A DNA stretch of 64,000 nucleotides from JBKQVT01 sp963727245 (GTDB lineage: Bacteria; Planctomycetota; Planctomycetia; Pirellulales; Thermoguttaceae). Made by a program: the position numbers and the translations under genes. Each line of letters opens with the position of its first letter. Positions within the stretch are counted from its first letter, which is position 1. This document shows, in pieces, positions 63,551 through 64,000 of this stretch. The DNA lies in contig CAVSFO010000005.1 of NCBI GenBank assembly GCA_963727245.1, positions 620,001-684,000 of the forward strand, given 5' to 3'. Under the pieces are notes generated by a model. That model saw only the letters and a program-made list of their open reading frames with translations, did no database searches and was not told the DNA's origin.

Positions 63551-64000
63551 TTACTGCGGTATGTCGTCTCCCAGCGTGGCGCCGCTCGCGAAATTCGTGA
63601 TGTCGTCACGCGTATTCGTGCCGTAATTTGTGCCCGCAGGATAAAAGCCCGGCGTGCTGGGTGTTGGTGTGTTGTACGCGCCGTCCAGTCCCGGGCAAAG
63701 GATCTGGAACGACGTCGGGTTCACGGGCACCGAAGTGCCCAGCCGGGAGTCGTAGTAAGGATACACGGTGGCCGTAGCGCCATTCGTGCCGGCGGCCGTA
63801 AACGTGCACGCGAACCCGGCGGTACTCGCCGGATAGGTGCCGTTTGACGCCGCGAAATAGAGGTAGGGAGCGGGGGCGCTGGCGGACGTCGCCAGCGAAA
63901 ACAGGCCGTTGTTCGGGTAGTACTTGTACGCGCTGCTTCCAGTTTGCGGAATGCGGCCGATATCGGGAGTGAATATCGACCCAGTAGTGGCCGTGTTTGA
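63551..64000 (-). CDS. Pseudopilin-type protein, 5' part beyond the window edge
   Basis: The frame is open from the right window edge to the stop at 63551, giving at least 149 residues. Visible parts include GSIFTPDIGRIPQTGSSAYK, then YYPNNGLFSLATS, YPYYDSRLGTSVPVNPTSFQ and ILCPGLDGAYN. It ends TRDDITNFASGATLGDDIPQ, which is the usual finish of planctomycete prepilin-like proteins. It is the most upstream gene of the pilin operon in view. The prepilin signal is not visible, so the subclass cannot be named. Confidence 0.7.
   Translation of the reverse strand, partial: SNTATTGSIFTPDIGRIPQTGSSAYKYYPNNGLFSLATSASAPAPYLYFAASNGTYPASTAGFACTFTAAGTNGATATVYPYYDSRLGTSVPVNPTSFQILCPGLDGAYNTPTPSTPGFYPAGTNYGTNTRDDITNFASGATLGDDIPQ

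Overview
This is high-GC DNA from a planctomycete, most likely a Pirellulales-like member of the Planctomycetota. The evidence is a PEP-CTERM protein, a TIGR03009-type secreted protein, H-X9-DG (DUF1559-like) proteins, a FloA/NfeD membrane cluster, a Tat-exported Gfo/Idh/MocA oxidoreductase, large pseudopilin-type secreted proteins, and intergenic DNA filled with several families of palindromic repeats. No rRNA, tRNA, CRISPR array or complete insertion sequence was recognised.

Layout. 1-0.64 kb: an MNT/HEPN pair cut by the left edge. 0.68-10.8 kb: secreted and hypothetical proteins, an ECF sigma factor with its anti-sigma factor, lgt, panC, folK, a small secreted protein and a glutamine amidotransferase. 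11-22.5 kb: ykgJ-like, hisS, a PEP-CTERM protein, a PemK-type toxin-antitoxin module, a putative nuclease-fold (HYExO-like) gene with a broken copy of its start, an oxidoreductase, two RNA methyltransferases, a YgiQ radical-SAM gene interrupted by a palindrome, and a serine hydrolase. 22.7-33.3 kb: uvrA, two orphan antitoxins, a HIBADH-like dehydrogenase, the FloA/NfeD cluster and a TIGR03009 protein. 33.5-42.7 kb, all on the minus strand: argH, a HEAT-repeat protein, a sigma-54 activator, an AAA ATPase plus TOPRIM-like pair (candidate defence cassette), ccsA/hemX-like and hemA. 43-49.3 kb: an accessory island holding two transglutaminase-like proteins, a papain-like-fold protein, a tandem duplication of H-X9-DG lipoproteins with Rhs-repeat remnants, and an MNT-HEPN fusion. 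49.5-54.1 kb: a uroporphyrinogen decarboxylase-like protein, a sugar MFS transporter and a sodium:solute symporter. 54.4-64 kb, minus strand: a type II secretion/type IV pilus-like operon with at least four pseudopilin-type genes and one giant secreted protein.

Two properties affect every reading of this window. First, about twenty genes contain frameshifts, often in GC-rich tracts, while their protein sequence continues cleanly in another frame. Most are probably assembly indels, so these genes are reported as whole loci. Second, several dispersed palindromic repeat families lie against genes and supply stop codons, C-terminal tails or leader peptides. In two places one family sits inside the loop of another.

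The best candidates for undescribed biology are the 43.1-48.4 kb island, the 35.8-37.7 kb ATPase/TOPRIM pair, and the nested palindromic repeats.
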